64,000 bases of DNA from Dyella marensis (GCF_900112865.1 NZ_FONH01000005.1:124001-188000), one strand, 5' to 3'; counted from the stretch's first letter, positions 44,814 through 53,481 are shown. Notes: generated by a model from the letters alone, not told the origin. Numbers and translations: made by a program.

Positions 44814-44833
44814 GAGAGGAGTACGCGACATTG
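44814..44833 (+). promoter_or_regulatory. SD and TTG start that define the 141-aa gene
   Basis: GAGAGGA (44814-44820) is followed by 10 bases and TTG at 44831. Using TTG as start leaves a clean signal peptide (MKNRNCIQALGLLL...), whereas the upstream ATG at 44796 lacks an SD and would bury the signal peptide behind a charged extension. Confidence 0.6.
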
Positions 44834-45256
44834 AAAAACAGGAACTGCATCCAGGCGCTGGGCCTGCTGCTGACGGCCATGCTCGCCACGGCCAGCATGG
44901 CAGGCGATGGCCCGTCGTTGGCGGCATCGACAGTGGCGGCGCAGGGCCACCAGCTCGTCTTTCGCGATCCGCTCACCGGCGAGGTCCGCGAACCCACCGC
45001 GGCGGAGCAGGCGAAATTATCGAGCATGATCGAGCAACAACGCGCAATCCGTCCCCGCTCAGCCGCTACCGGCGCGCAGGACGATGCGAGCTTCCGCTGG
45101 CGCACCGTGCGCCTGGAGGACGGCACCGAAGCCCACCTGGCGCCCACGCCGGAGCAATTTCACAGCTCGCTGGTGGTCGAACGCGGTGCCGACGGCAAGT
45201 TCCACGAACGGCATGCAAGCCCGGTGGTGCCGGTTGCGCAGGAGCCCGTGCCGTGA
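44831..45256 (+). CDS. Small exported protein coupled to metalloprotease, 141 aa
   Basis: Begins at TTG 44831, read MKNRNCIQALGLLLTAMLATASMAGDGPS, a Sec signal. The mature ~115 residues include GHQLVFRDPLTGEVREPTAAEQAKLSSMIEQQ and a C-terminal FHSSLVVERGADGKFHERHAS. I do not recognise the family; the pattern resembles post-proteins found beside secreted proteases. Its TGA overlaps the GTG of the following protease (GTGA), so they are translated together. A role as inhibitor, propeptide in trans or secretion partner is possible. No motif proves one. Confidence 0.7.
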   Translation: MKNRNCIQALGLLLTAMLATASMAGDGPSLAASTVAAQGHQLVFRDPLTGEVREPTAAEQAKLSSMIEQQRAIRPRSAATGAQDDASFRWRTVRLEDGTEAHLAPTPEQFHSSLVVERGADGKFHERHASPVVPVAQEPVP

Positions 45257-47226
45257 GCCGTCAAAAGCCATGGTGCGCAATGTTGGTGGCCGGGATGGCA
45301 TGCGCGAGCGCCGCGGTGGCCGCCGATTTCCGCTTGAACAATCTCGACGCGGGCACTGGCAAAGGGCTGGACGATCCGACGCCGGCCGAGCCCGTTGGCG
45401 GCAATCCGGGGCGTACCCGCGGCGAGCAGGCGCACATCGCTTTCGAATTTGCCGCTTCGCTGTGGGGCGCTGTGCTCAGGAGTCGGGTGCCAATTACCAT
45501 CGATGCGACCTTCAAGAGGCTGGCGTGCGACGTCAACACAGCCGCATTGGGGTCTGCCGGAGCTATCAGTTCGGTGTATTTCAATCCTGGACAGCAGCCG
45601 CCCGATGCTCAACCTAATACCCTGTATCACATTGCACTTGCCAGCGCGCTCAGAGGCTCGGACATAAACTTTGCCCAGTCCGAAATAAAAGCGGAATTTA
45701 ACTCCGATATCGGTACGCCCGGTTGCCTTGAGGGGGATCAGTGGTATTTCGGCTTGGATGGCAAGGCGGCTGGGAAGCGCAACTTTCTTCACACCTTGTT
45801 GCACGAGTTCGCGCATGGCCTCGGCTTCACGACGTTCACCAATCGGACCACGGGTCGATTACCTGTCGCCAACGACGGAACGGTGCTCGGCGACATCTAT
45901 GCCGGCAATGTCTTCGACCACGCCCAGGGCAAGTGGTGGTACGAGATGACCAATGCCCAGCGCCTGAGCGCCATGACGAGCGAAGGCAATCTCGTTTTCG
46001 CCGGCTCGCATGTCAGCGCAGACGCGTCGCGCGCGCTGAATGCCTACAAGTCGTTATATGTGACGGCTCCCGCCTCACTGGCCGGCGAGTATGGGTACTA
46101 CTGGGTAAATAATACCGCCGATATCAGCGGTGCCGTGATACGCGCCGCGACAGGCGCCAATGCGGAAGCCTGCACCGAGCTGGACAATGCGGCCGCAGTG
46201 GCTGGCCATATCGTCATGATTGACTTCGGCGCCAACTGTTCCATTGACACCAAGCTGCGCTTTGCGCTGGCGGCGCGCGCAACTGGCGTGATCATTGTCG
46301 ATGATCGCGTCGCTTCGGAAGTCCCGCTAACCGTCACGGGCGGCTTGCCGGTCGTTGCGGTATCGAAGGCTGACGGCGACTGGTTCAAGGCGAATATCGA
46401 AGGCTTGCGCATCGAAATCCGCCTGGTGCGTTCCGGCACGGACTCCTATGGCAATGTGAAGCTCTTTGCGCCCAGGACCTTTGTGCCAGGCACGTCTTTC
46501 GTGCATTTCGATACCAGTCTTTGGCCCACGCCGCTGATGACGCCGTATGACCCGCGCGGCGAGGGACGAGATCACCTCAATCTCGACCTGACGCCATCGC
46601 TGTTTCAGGACGAAGGCTGGCGTGTCAATGCCGGCAGCCAGTTGCTGGGGCTATGCGATACCGGCGTGCCGACCTGGGTGCCCGGCGGCGCGATCGTCGG
46701 TGCCAACATCGTGGCGACGGCGAAGCTGCTCGCGGGAACGTCAGCCACGGCAGGCGATTACGCGACGGCGCTGCGTGAATACGCGAACAAACTTGCGAAG
46801 GATCAATGGCTGACAGCAGCGCAGGCCAGCAGTCTCGATACATGCCTCAGCGATACGGAACTGGCCAAGCAGTACGCAAGCTGGCGCAAGGGCGGCAGCG
46901 GCGGTCCCGTGGTGACTGAGCTGGACAGCCGTGAGGTCGCGCCGAAGCAAGCCGGTGCGTTGGGCAGCGAAAGCATCTATCGGATCACGGTGCCGGCCGG
47001 CGTCCGCGCGCTGAACATCCGCACCTTCGGCGGCACCGGCGACGTGTCGCTGCTGGTGAAGATGGGCGGCGAGCCGACGACATCGAGCTATCACTACCGT
47101 TCGGCGCATCCGTTCAACAGCGAGAGCGTCGTCGTCGCGCGTCCCGCGGCCGGTGCGTATTTCATCAAGGTGGTGGGCGTCAGCGCCTATGCCGGCGTGA
47201 CCGTACAGGCCACCTATCTTCAATGA
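45253..47226 (+). CDS. Secreted zinc metalloprotease-like protein with PA and PPC regions
   Basis: 657 aa from GTG 45253 (coupled to the upstream stop). Signal peptide CAMLVAGMACASAAVA. Zinc motif HEFAHGLGF with His184, Glu185 and His188, a gluzincin/metzincin-like HExxHxxG. A PA-type insert lies at about 300-400 (AAAVAGHIVMIDFGANCSIDTKLRFALAARATGVIIVDD). A C-terminal PPC-like beta domain follows (IYRITVPAGVRALNIRTFGGTGDVSLLVKMGG ... VVGVSAYAGVTVQA). The architecture suits an exported protease released by a type II system. Parts (45.5-46.4 kb) use more A/T-ending codons than neighbours, hinting at acquisition. Substrate unknown. Confidence 0.85.
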   Translation: MSRQKPWCAMLVAGMACASAAVAADFRLNNLDAGTGKGLDDPTPAEPVGGNPGRTRGEQAHIAFEFAASLWGAVLRSRVPITIDATFKRLACDVNTAALGSAGAISSVYFNPGQQPPDAQPNTLYHIALASALRGSDINFAQSEIKAEFNSDIGTPGCLEGDQWYFGLDGKAAGKRNFLHTLLHEFAHGLGFTTFTNRTTGRLPVANDGTVLGDIYAGNVFDHAQGKWWYEMTNAQRLSAMTSEGNLVFAGSHVSADASRALNAYKSLYVTAPASLAGEYGYYWVNNTADISGAVIRAATGANAEACTELDNAAAVAGHIVMIDFGANCSIDTKLRFALAARATGVIIVDDRVASEVPLTVTGGLPVVAVSKADGDWFKANIEGLRIEIRLVRSGTDSYGNVKLFAPRTFVPGTSFVHFDTSLWPTPLMTPYDPRGEGRDHLNLDLTPSLFQDEGWRVNAGSQLLGLCDTGVPTWVPGGAIVGANIVATAKLLAGTSATAGDYATALREYANKLAKDQWLTAAQASSLDTCLSDTELAKQYASWRKGGSGGPVVTELDSREVAPKQAGALGSESIYRITVPAGVRALNIRTFGGTGDVSLLVKMGGEPTTSSYHYRSAHPFNSESVVVARPAAGAYFIKVVGVSAYAGVTVQATYLQ

Positions 47227-47312
47227 CAACCATGCCGCTCCGGTCTCGCCAGCCGGACGGCTGGAGTGTAGCCGCGGGATGGCGTGCGCCTCGATAGCAG
47301 GAGTTCTATGCG

Positions 47313-48677
47313 ATGAACAAATTCCATGGCGACATCCGGCGCGCATCGCTGCATGGCCTGTGTCTTTCGGCTTTGGCGGCCGGGCTGGCGCTGGGCGGAA
47401 GCACCGCCGCCGTGGCGCAGACCGCGCCGACCGGCACCACGACCAGCGGCAATGGCGCGGCGGCTAATGGTGATCGCGCTACGGCTGTGGGCGACAAGGC
47501 CCTTGCCGACCAGGCGAACAGCACTGCCACCGGCGCCAACAGTCAGGCGCTGGGGACCGGCGCCAGCGCCTACGGTGTCAACAGCATCGCGGGAGGGGCC
47601 GAGAGCGTGGCGGTGGGCTATGCCAGTTACGCCGATGGCGCGAACAGCAGCGCGTTGGGTGCCAATGCCAATGCCTTCGGCATCGGAGCGACAGCACTTG
47701 GCAGCGGAGCGAACACCAATGCCGACTATGCGATAGCCGCCGGTTACGCCGCCGCCGCATCCGGCGTGAGCAGTGCGGCCTACGGTGCGAATGCGATCGC
47801 CTCCGGCGGTGGCAGCGTGGCCGTGGGCTCGTACGCCAGGGCCGAAGGCTTGTACGCCGCAGCCTATGGTCCCAGCGCGACAGCGAACGGTTCGTACGGC
47901 ACCGCCTTGGGCGCTTGGGCCAACGCCGGCGGGGAGCAGTCGCTGGCCGTCGGCTATGGAGCCGTGGCTTCCGGCGCGGCGAGCATGGCCTTCGGCGCAA
48001 ACGCCAATGCCAGCGGTTTCGGCAGCATCGCGCTAGGCGCCGGCGCCCAGGCGACCCGCGACAATGTGGTGTCGGTGGGACGTGCCGGCGCCGAACGGCA
48101 GATCACCCACCTGGCGGCGGGCACCGAGGCCACCGATGCGGTCAATCTGGGCCAGGTCCGGAGCGCCATCGGCCTGCTCGACGGTTCGGTGAACAGTGGG
48201 ATCGGTGACCTCAATAACCGTATCGCCGAACTGGATCGGCGCCTGGCCAGCGGTGCGCCAGCCGCTGACAGTAGCCAGGTGCAGGAAGCGCTCACCACCG
48301 CCAAGAATTATGCCGACGCCGGCGATAGGCAAACGCTGACCCAGTCCAAGGCCTATACCGACCAGAAACTCAGCGGCCTCGCCAGCCGCGGTGATCTCGA
48401 TGCGTTGCGGCAGCGCGTCAACGACCAGTTCAATACCCTCGATACGCGCATCAACCGGGTTGGTGCGATCGGCATCGCCATGTCGCTGATGGCATCCAGC
48501 ACGCACGGTTTCGACGGCGACAGCCTGGGCGTCGCCGTGGGCGGCTATCGCAGCCAGGCGGCGCTGTCGGTCGGTTTCTCGCGGCAACTTACCTCGCGGG
48601 CGCGGCTGACCTTCGGCACGGCGATCGCCGGCGGCGGCGAAACCGCCGGAGGCGTCGGCCTGGGCGTGGGTCTGTGA
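47313..48677 (+). CDS. YadA/Hia-like trimeric autotransporter adhesin
   Basis: 454 aa with signal LCLSALAAGLALGGSTAAVAQ. A head of 14-residue-type YadA repeats follows (e.g. SVAVGYASYADGANSSALGANANAFGIGATALGSGA...). The neck is NVVSVGRAGAERQITHLAAGTEATDAVNLGQVRSAI, then a short coiled-coil stalk (LNNRIAELDRRL, VNDQFNTLDTRINRVG) and a C-terminal anchor-like region IGIAMSLMASSTHGFDGDSLGVAVGGYRSQAALSVGFSRQL. It ends in GVGLGVGL without the terminal aromatic residue usual for such anchors. Probably an outer-membrane adhesin. ATG 47313 follows AGGAG. Confidence 0.9.
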   Translation: MNKFHGDIRRASLHGLCLSALAAGLALGGSTAAVAQTAPTGTTTSGNGAAANGDRATAVGDKALADQANSTATGANSQALGTGASAYGVNSIAGGAESVAVGYASYADGANSSALGANANAFGIGATALGSGANTNADYAIAAGYAAAASGVSSAAYGANAIASGGGSVAVGSYARAEGLYAAAYGPSATANGSYGTALGAWANAGGEQSLAVGYGAVASGAASMAFGANANASGFGSIALGAGAQATRDNVVSVGRAGAERQITHLAAGTEATDAVNLGQVRSAIGLLDGSVNSGIGDLNNRIAELDRRLASGAPAADSSQVQEALTTAKNYADAGDRQTLTQSKAYTDQKLSGLASRGDLDALRQRVNDQFNTLDTRINRVGAIGIAMSLMASSTHGFDGDSLGVAVGGYRSQAALSVGFSRQLTSRARLTFGTAIAGGGETAGGVGLGVGL

Positions 48678-48728
48678 AGCTTGGGGAGGGGTAAGGCATG
48701 GTCCGGTAGGAGTTCCATGCCTGTGGCA

Positions 48729-48764
48729 GGGGCGAAGGGTGCGGGTGCTCCGACCCTTCGCCCC
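48729..48764. terminator. Hairpin between adhesin and type II operon
   Basis: GGGGCGAAGGGT pairs perfectly with ACCCTTCGCCCC across a 12-base loop, followed by GGTGCC and only later by T-runs. Possible termination of the adhesin transcript. The rest of 48678-48944 holds the leader of the secretion operon. Confidence 0.55.
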
Positions 48765-48944
48765 GGTGCCCGCTGGCCCAATAAGACAGAGATTTTTGCC
48801 TTTTTCTTACGACATCTCAGTGCCGCAGGCGCATGCTCGCCACTGCCACGAAGGTTGTGTTAACAATGGCGCTTCACTCGCCCGACAGGGGCGATGCATG
48901 GAGCATCGCGGGCGCGACCTGGACTTGAAGATGTGGGGTGTGCG

Positions 48945-50675
48945 ATGTCGGCAGTGGCTAAGCCGGCGCCCGGCGAAGGAGCCGCAGAGAGCAACCGCGA
49001 AGCCGCGGTATGCGACCTGCTGGTCGCACGGGGGCGGCTGAAGGACAGCGATCTGGCGCGGGCGCGGCGGCTGCACGAGGAGTCGCCCGAGGGCACCCTG
49101 ACGGCGCTGATGGCCCGGCTGGGCCTGGTGTCCGAGCGCGACCTGGCCGAGGCCTGGTCCGAACTGCTGGCCACGCCGCTGCTGGCCGCGCGCGAGGCGC
49201 CCGAGCTGCCGCCGGCGGAACTGGAGCTGTCCGCGCGCTTCCTCAAGCTGCACCATGTGGTGCCGGTGCGCGACGGCGACGACGGCCTGGCCCTGCTGGT
49301 ATCCGATCCGGCCGATACCTATCCGCTGCAGGCGGTGGAACTGGCCGCCGGCCGGCCGGTGACGCTGCGCATCGGCCTGCGCTCGGAAATCGACGACCTG
49401 ATCGAGCGCTACTACGGCTCCGGCCGCTCCGCCATGGGCACCATCGTGGAGAACCTCGACGGCGGCGCCGCGGTGGAGGACGACGTCGAGCATCTGCGCG
49501 ACCTCGCTTCCGAAGCTCCGGTCATCCGCCTGGTCAACCTGATCCTGCAGCGCGCGGTGGAACAGCGCGCCTCCGACGTGCACATCGAGCCGTTCGAGAA
49601 CCGCCTGAAGGTGCGCTACCGCATCGACGGCGTGCTGCACGAAGTGGAAGCGCCGCCATCGAGCTCCACCGCCGCGGTGATCTCGCGCGTCAAGATCATG
49701 GCCAAGCTCAACATCGCCGAGCGCCGCCTGCCGCAGGACGGCCGCATCCAGCTGCGCGTGCAGGGCAAGGAGCTGGACCTGCGCGTATCCACCGTGCCGA
49801 CCAGCTTCGGCGAGTCGGTGGTGATGCGTATCCTCGACCGCGAATCGGTGGTGTTCGACTTCTCCACCCTGGGCTTCACCTCGTCGTTCCAGCAGCGCTT
49901 CGTCGATGTGCTGGAGCGCCCGCACGGCATCCTGCTGGTCACCGGCCCCACCGGCTCGGGCAAGACCACCACGCTGTACACCGCGCTGTCCAAGATCAAC
50001 ACGCCGGACGTCAAGATCATCACCGTCGAGGATCCGGTCGAATACCAGATCGAAGGCATCAACCAGATCCAGGTGAAGCCGCAGATCGGACTGGACTTCT
50101 CCGGCGCCCTGCGCTCGATCGTGCGCCAGGATCCGGACGTGATCATGATCGGCGAAATGCGCGACCTGGAAACCTGCCGCATCGCGATCCAGTCCGCGCT
50201 CACCGGCCACCTGGTGCTGTCCACCCTGCATACCAACAGCGCAGCCGGCGGCATCACGCGCCTGCTCGACATGGGCGTGGAGGATTACCTGCTCGGCTCC
50301 ACCGTCAACGGCATCCTGGCCCAGCGCCTGGTGCGCCGGCTGGATCCGGAAACCGCGACTCCCTACGAGGCGATGCCCGAGGTGATCGAGCAGTTCGAGC
50401 TGCACAAGTACACCGACGAGCGCCCGATCCGCCTGTGGAAGCCCGGTAGCAGCACGGCCAATCCCACCGGCTATCGCGGCCGCCGCGCCATCATGGAATT
50501 CCTGGTGATGACCGATCCGCTGCGCCGCCTGGTTATGCAGCGCGCCGATGCCGGCGTGATCGAACGCCAGGCGCGCGCCGAGGGCATGCGCACCATGTAC
50601 GAGGACGGCATCGCCAAGGCCGTGGCCGGCATCACCACCATCGAGGAGGTGCTGCGTGTCACGCAGGAGGGCTGA
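48945..50675 (+). CDS. gspE: Type II secretion ATPase GspE (XpsE-like)
   Basis: 576-aa cytoplasmic ATPase powering pseudopilus assembly. N-terminal N1 domain (~15-160) followed by N2 and the motor. ASDVHIEPFENRLKVRYRIDG, Walker A GPTGSGKT (334-341), Asp box ITVEDPVEYQIEG, Walker B DPDVIMIGEMRD, His box TGHLVLSTLHTNSA. The four-Cys zinc module usual in GspE between the His box and the C-terminus is absent: the region RLDPETATPYEAMPEVIEQ has no Cys. ATG 48945 (MSAVAKPAPG) was chosen over the upstream ATG at 48894. First gene of the operon; an inverted GGGAAT repeat separates it from gspF. Confidence 0.96.
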   Translation: MSAVAKPAPGEGAAESNREAAVCDLLVARGRLKDSDLARARRLHEESPEGTLTALMARLGLVSERDLAEAWSELLATPLLAAREAPELPPAELELSARFLKLHHVVPVRDGDDGLALLVSDPADTYPLQAVELAAGRPVTLRIGLRSEIDDLIERYYGSGRSAMGTIVENLDGGAAVEDDVEHLRDLASEAPVIRLVNLILQRAVEQRASDVHIEPFENRLKVRYRIDGVLHEVEAPPSSSTAAVISRVKIMAKLNIAERRLPQDGRIQLRVQGKELDLRVSTVPTSFGESVVMRILDRESVVFDFSTLGFTSSFQQRFVDVLERPHGILLVTGPTGSGKTTTLYTALSKINTPDVKIITVEDPVEYQIEGINQIQVKPQIGLDFSGALRSIVRQDPDVIMIGEMRDLETCRIAIQSALTGHLVLSTLHTNSAAGGITRLLDMGVEDYLLGSTVNGILAQRLVRRLDPETATPYEAMPEVIEQFELHKYTDERPIRLWKPGSSTANPTGYRGRRAIMEFLVMTDPLRRLVMQRADAGVIERQARAEGMRTMYEDGIAKAVAGITTIEEVLRVTQEG

Positions 50676-50680
50676 GGGCT

Positions 50681-50823
50681 GGGAATGGGGAATAGGGAAT
50701 AGGGAATCGGCGCAAGGTCCGACGTTGCCGTTATTCCATGCGCTCTATAAAAGATCTGCTGCCCAAGCTTCTGAGGCTTGCGCTGCGCTGTCCCCTATTC
50801 CCTATTCCCTATTCCCCATTCCC
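50681..50823. repeat. GGGAAT repeat family 3, inverted pair between gspE and gspF
   Basis: Arms 50681-50707 and 50797-50823 are perfect 27-base reverse complements built of GGGAATAGGGAAT units, with an 89-base centre containing TCTATAAAAGATC, a possible promoter-like stretch. Only the ATG-bearing bases 50824-50843 lie between the right arm and gspF. The element could form a long hairpin in the operon mRNA. A related, smaller copy is inside gspJ (53491-53568). Confidence 0.85.
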
Positions 50824-50843
50824 CGCGCGAGCGGCAGCCGCGC

Positions 50844-52061
50844 ATGAGCCAGTTCCATTACCGCGCCGTCAGCGACGGTGGCGACATCGTGCAGGGCGAG
50901 ATGGAAGCGGCCAGCGTCGAGGAGGTCATCGCGCGGCTGCAGGACCAGGGCCATACGCCGCTGGAAGCGCGCCCCGCCAACGAGGCCGGCAGCGCCGGCG
51001 GCCTCGGCGGACTGTTCAAGCGCGGGCCGTTCACCGGCGACCAGCTGGCCCAGTTCACCCATCAGCTGGCGACCCTGCTCGGCGCCGGCCAGCCGCTGGA
51101 CCGCGCGCTCGGCATCCTGATGGACCTGCCCGAGGGCGAGCGCGCCAAGAAACTGATCGAGCGGGTGCGCGACCGCGTGCGCGGGGGCACCACGCTGTCG
51201 CAGGCTTTCGACGAAGAGCACGGGGTGTTTCCCAAGCTTTACATCAGCCTGGTGCGCGCGGGCGAGGCCGGCGGTTCGCTGGAAGACACCCTGCGCCGCC
51301 TGGCCGATTACCTCGAACGCAGCCAGCAGTTGCGCGGCAGCATCGTCAACGCGCTCATTTACCCGGCCTTCCTGATGGTCGGCGTGCTCGGCTCGCTGGT
51401 GCTGTTGCTGGCCTATGTGGTGCCGCAGTTCGTGCCGATCTTCGAGGACATGCAGGTGCCGATCCCGCTGATCACCCAGGCGGTGCTGGCGCTGGGCAAC
51501 CTCATCCAGTCGTGGTGGTGGCTGCTGATGCTGGTGATCGGCGGCGGCATCTTCGTGTGGCGCGCGCGCCTGCGCGATCCGGTCTACCGCCTGGCCTGGC
51601 ACGGCCGGCTGCTGCAGAAGCGGCTGGTCGGCCCGCTGCTGCTGAAGGTCGAGACCGCGCGCATCGCGCGCACCCTGGGCACCCTGGTCAAGAACGGCGT
51701 GCCGCTGCTGTCGGCGCTGACCATCGCCCGCCAGGTCACCTCCAACCGGGCCCTGGACGAGGCGCTGGCCCAGGCCGCGGAACAAGTGAAGGGCGGCGCG
51801 GGTCTCAGCCTGGCGCTGGCCCAGTCGCAGCGCTTCCCGCGGCTGGCCCTGCAGATGGTGCAGGTGGGCGAGGAGGCCGGCCAGCTCGACACGATGCTGC
51901 TGAAGGTGGCCGACACCTTCGAACTGGAGAGCAAGCGCGCCATCGACCGCCTGCTCGCCGCGCTGGTGCCGGCGCTGACCATCGTGATGACCATCATGGT
52001 GGCCATCATCATGGCGGCGATCCTGCTGCCGCTGCTCAGTCTGACCAGCAATATTCAGTGA
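50844..52061 (+). CDS. gspF: Type II secretion inner-membrane platform protein GspF
   Basis: 405-aa polytopic protein with two repeated T2SSF domains: about residues 70-190 (FTHQLATLLGAGQPLDRALGIL, LVRAGEAGGSLEDTLRRLADYLE) and 270-390 (ARIARTLGTLVKNGVPLLSAL, VQVGEEAGQLDTMLLKVADTFE). Membrane spans lie near ALIYPAFLMVGVLGSLVLLL, WWWLLMLVIGGGIFVW and LTIVMTIMVAIIMAAILLPLL. ATG 50844 (MSQFHYRAVS) was chosen; the open frame upstream is repeat DNA. It couples the ATPase to pseudopilus assembly. Confidence 0.97.
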   Translation: MSQFHYRAVSDGGDIVQGEMEAASVEEVIARLQDQGHTPLEARPANEAGSAGGLGGLFKRGPFTGDQLAQFTHQLATLLGAGQPLDRALGILMDLPEGERAKKLIERVRDRVRGGTTLSQAFDEEHGVFPKLYISLVRAGEAGGSLEDTLRRLADYLERSQQLRGSIVNALIYPAFLMVGVLGSLVLLLAYVVPQFVPIFEDMQVPIPLITQAVLALGNLIQSWWWLLMLVIGGGIFVWRARLRDPVYRLAWHGRLLQKRLVGPLLLKVETARIARTLGTLVKNGVPLLSALTIARQVTSNRALDEALAQAAEQVKGGAGLSLALAQSQRFPRLALQMVQVGEEAGQLDTMLLKVADTFELESKRAIDRLLAALVPALTIVMTIMVAIIMAAILLPLLSLTSNIQ

Positions 52062-52081
52062 CATAGAACGGAGAAAACCTG

Positions 52082-52540
52082 ATGGCTCATTTGATGAAGC
52101 GGGCCCCGCGCGGGCAGCGCGGAACCCTGTCCCTGCACGGCATGCGCGCCCGTGGCTTCACCCTGCTGGAAATGCTCGCCGTGATCGTGCTGATCGGCAT
52201 CATCGGCGCGGTGGTGGTGACCCAGGTCGGCAAGAACGTGGACAAGGGCAAGTACGGCGCCGGCAAGGCCCAGCTCACTACGCTCAGCCAGAAGATCGAG
52301 AACTACGCGCTGGACAACGGCTCGCCGCCGCAGCAGCTGCAGGACCTGATCGCCAAGCCCGCCAATGCGCGCAATTGGCAGGGCCCATATGCGAAGGAAT
52401 CGGAGCTCAAGGATCCGTGGGGCCATGCCTTCGGCTACAAGTACCCCGGCGAGCACGGCAGCTTCGACCTGGTCTTCTACGGCCAGGACGGCCAGCCCGG
52501 CGGCGACGGCTACAACGCCGACGCGGGCAACTGGCAGTAA
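52082..52540 (+). CDS. gspG: Major pseudopilin GspG
   Basis: 152-aa prepilin. The leader ends MRARG and cleavage precedes Phe26 of FTLLEMLAVIVLIGIIGAV, with Glu30 at position +5. The C-terminal part has the conserved calcium-site region LKDPWGHAFGYKYPGEHGSFDL.. and ..GQDGQPGGDGYNADAGNW. ATG 52082 follows GGAGAAA. It starts 20 bases after gspF. The leader (25 aa) is longer than the usual 6-10, so translation may in fact begin at an internal Met such as residue 21. Confidence 0.97.
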   Translation: MAHLMKRAPRGQRGTLSLHGMRARGFTLLEMLAVIVLIGIIGAVVVTQVGKNVDKGKYGAGKAQLTTLSQKIENYALDNGSPPQQLQDLIAKPANARNWQGPYAKESELKDPWGHAFGYKYPGEHGSFDLVFYGQDGQPGGDGYNADAGNWQ

Positions 52541-52543
52541 GCG

Positions 52544-53068
52544 ATGCGCGCGGGATGGGCGAGCGTCGGCGATAGACGACGGACGATGGCGCGATGCGCC
52601 ATCGGGCCTGCCCGTGCGTCGTCGTCCGTTGCCCGATCCCGCGGCTTCACCCTGATGGAGATGCTCGCCGTGATCCTGCTGATCGGGATCGCGGCGGCGG
52701 CGGTGTCCGTGTCGGTGTCGCAGGGCCTGGCCAGCGCGCGCGTCAATGCCGCCAGCGTGGAGCTGGCCGCCGCGCTGCGCGCCACCCGCGCGCAGGCGAT
52801 CGTCACCGGCAAGGAGCAGGTGTTCGACGTCGATACGCGCAAGCGTGTCTACAAGGGCGCCGACCATCGCGAAGTGCGCCTGCCCACCGGCATGAAGCTC
52901 GGCATCACCAGCGCCAGGGAAGACCAGCCCGACGACCACACCGGGCGCATCCGCTTCTTTCCCGACGGCAGCTCCACCGGCGGCCACATCACCCTGCAGC
53001 GCGAGCAGCGCAAGTGGCAGGTCAACGTGTCGTGGCTGACCGGCGCGGTCAGCGTGGTGACGACGTGA
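52544..53068 (+). CDS. gspH: Minor pseudopilin GspH
   Basis: 174-aa (from ATG 52544) prepilin: cleavage before FTLMEMLAVILLIGIAAAAVSV, Glu at +5, then AALRATRAQAIVTGKEQVFDV and a beta-rich C-terminus. The leader is unusually long (34 aa) and its DNA contains the perfect hairpin GATGGCGC-GAT-GCGCCATC (52585-52603) plus flanking GACGACGGAC-type repeats. ATG 52586 inside the hairpin is the alternative start. It begins four bases after gspG. Confidence 0.93.
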   Translation: MRAGWASVGDRRRTMARCAIGPARASSSVARSRGFTLMEMLAVILLIGIAAAAVSVSVSQGLASARVNAASVELAAALRATRAQAIVTGKEQVFDVDTRKRVYKGADHREVRLPTGMKLGITSAREDQPDDHTGRIRFFPDGSSTGGHITLQREQRKWQVNVSWLTGAVSVVTT

Positions 53069-53481
53069 TCGAGCGTGGAGCAAGCGGCGCCCGAGGCTTC
53101 AGCCTTCTCGAAGTGATCGCCGCGATCCTGCTGCTGGCGATCGCGTTCACCGCGCTGATGCGCGTCACCGGCGGTTCGATCGGCCTGACCAACAACGCCG
53201 CGGACTACACCCGTGCCGCGCTGTGGGCGCGCAGCCTGCTCGATACCGCCGATGCGGAAGGCCCGCTCAAGGCCGGCCACACCGAAGGCCGCTTCGACCA
53301 GCAATACCGCTGGCGCCTCACCGTCACCCCATGGACGCCGCCCGACGCCGATCCGCAGCAGCCCTCGGCGCTGCAGATGATGAAGCTCGATCTGGACGTG
53401 CTGTGGGGCCAGGGACGCGTCGAGCGCACCGCGCACTTCAGCACGCTGCGGATGACGGTGCCGCAGAACGGGCCGCAGTGA
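53065..53481 (+). CDS. gspI: Minor pseudopilin GspI
   Basis: 138 aa from GTG 53065, overlapping the gspH stop (GTGA). The leader MIERGASGARG is followed by FSLLEVIAAILLLAIAFTAL with Glu at +5. The rest is a typical short GspI domain ending RMTVPQNGPQ. Its stop overlaps the gspJ ATG (TGATG). Part of the pseudopilus tip complex with GspJ and GspK. Confidence 0.94.
   Translation: MIERGASGARGFSLLEVIAAILLLAIAFTALMRVTGGSIGLTNNAADYTRAALWARSLLDTADAEGPLKAGHTEGRFDQQYRWRLTVTPWTPPDADPQQPSALQMMKLDLDVLWGQGRVERTAHFSTLRMTVPQNGPQ

Noticed and set aside
49010-50449. Alternative 479-codon frame inside gspE
   Set aside because: A +1 shadow of gspE with an Arg/Pro/Gly-rich product and no motif.
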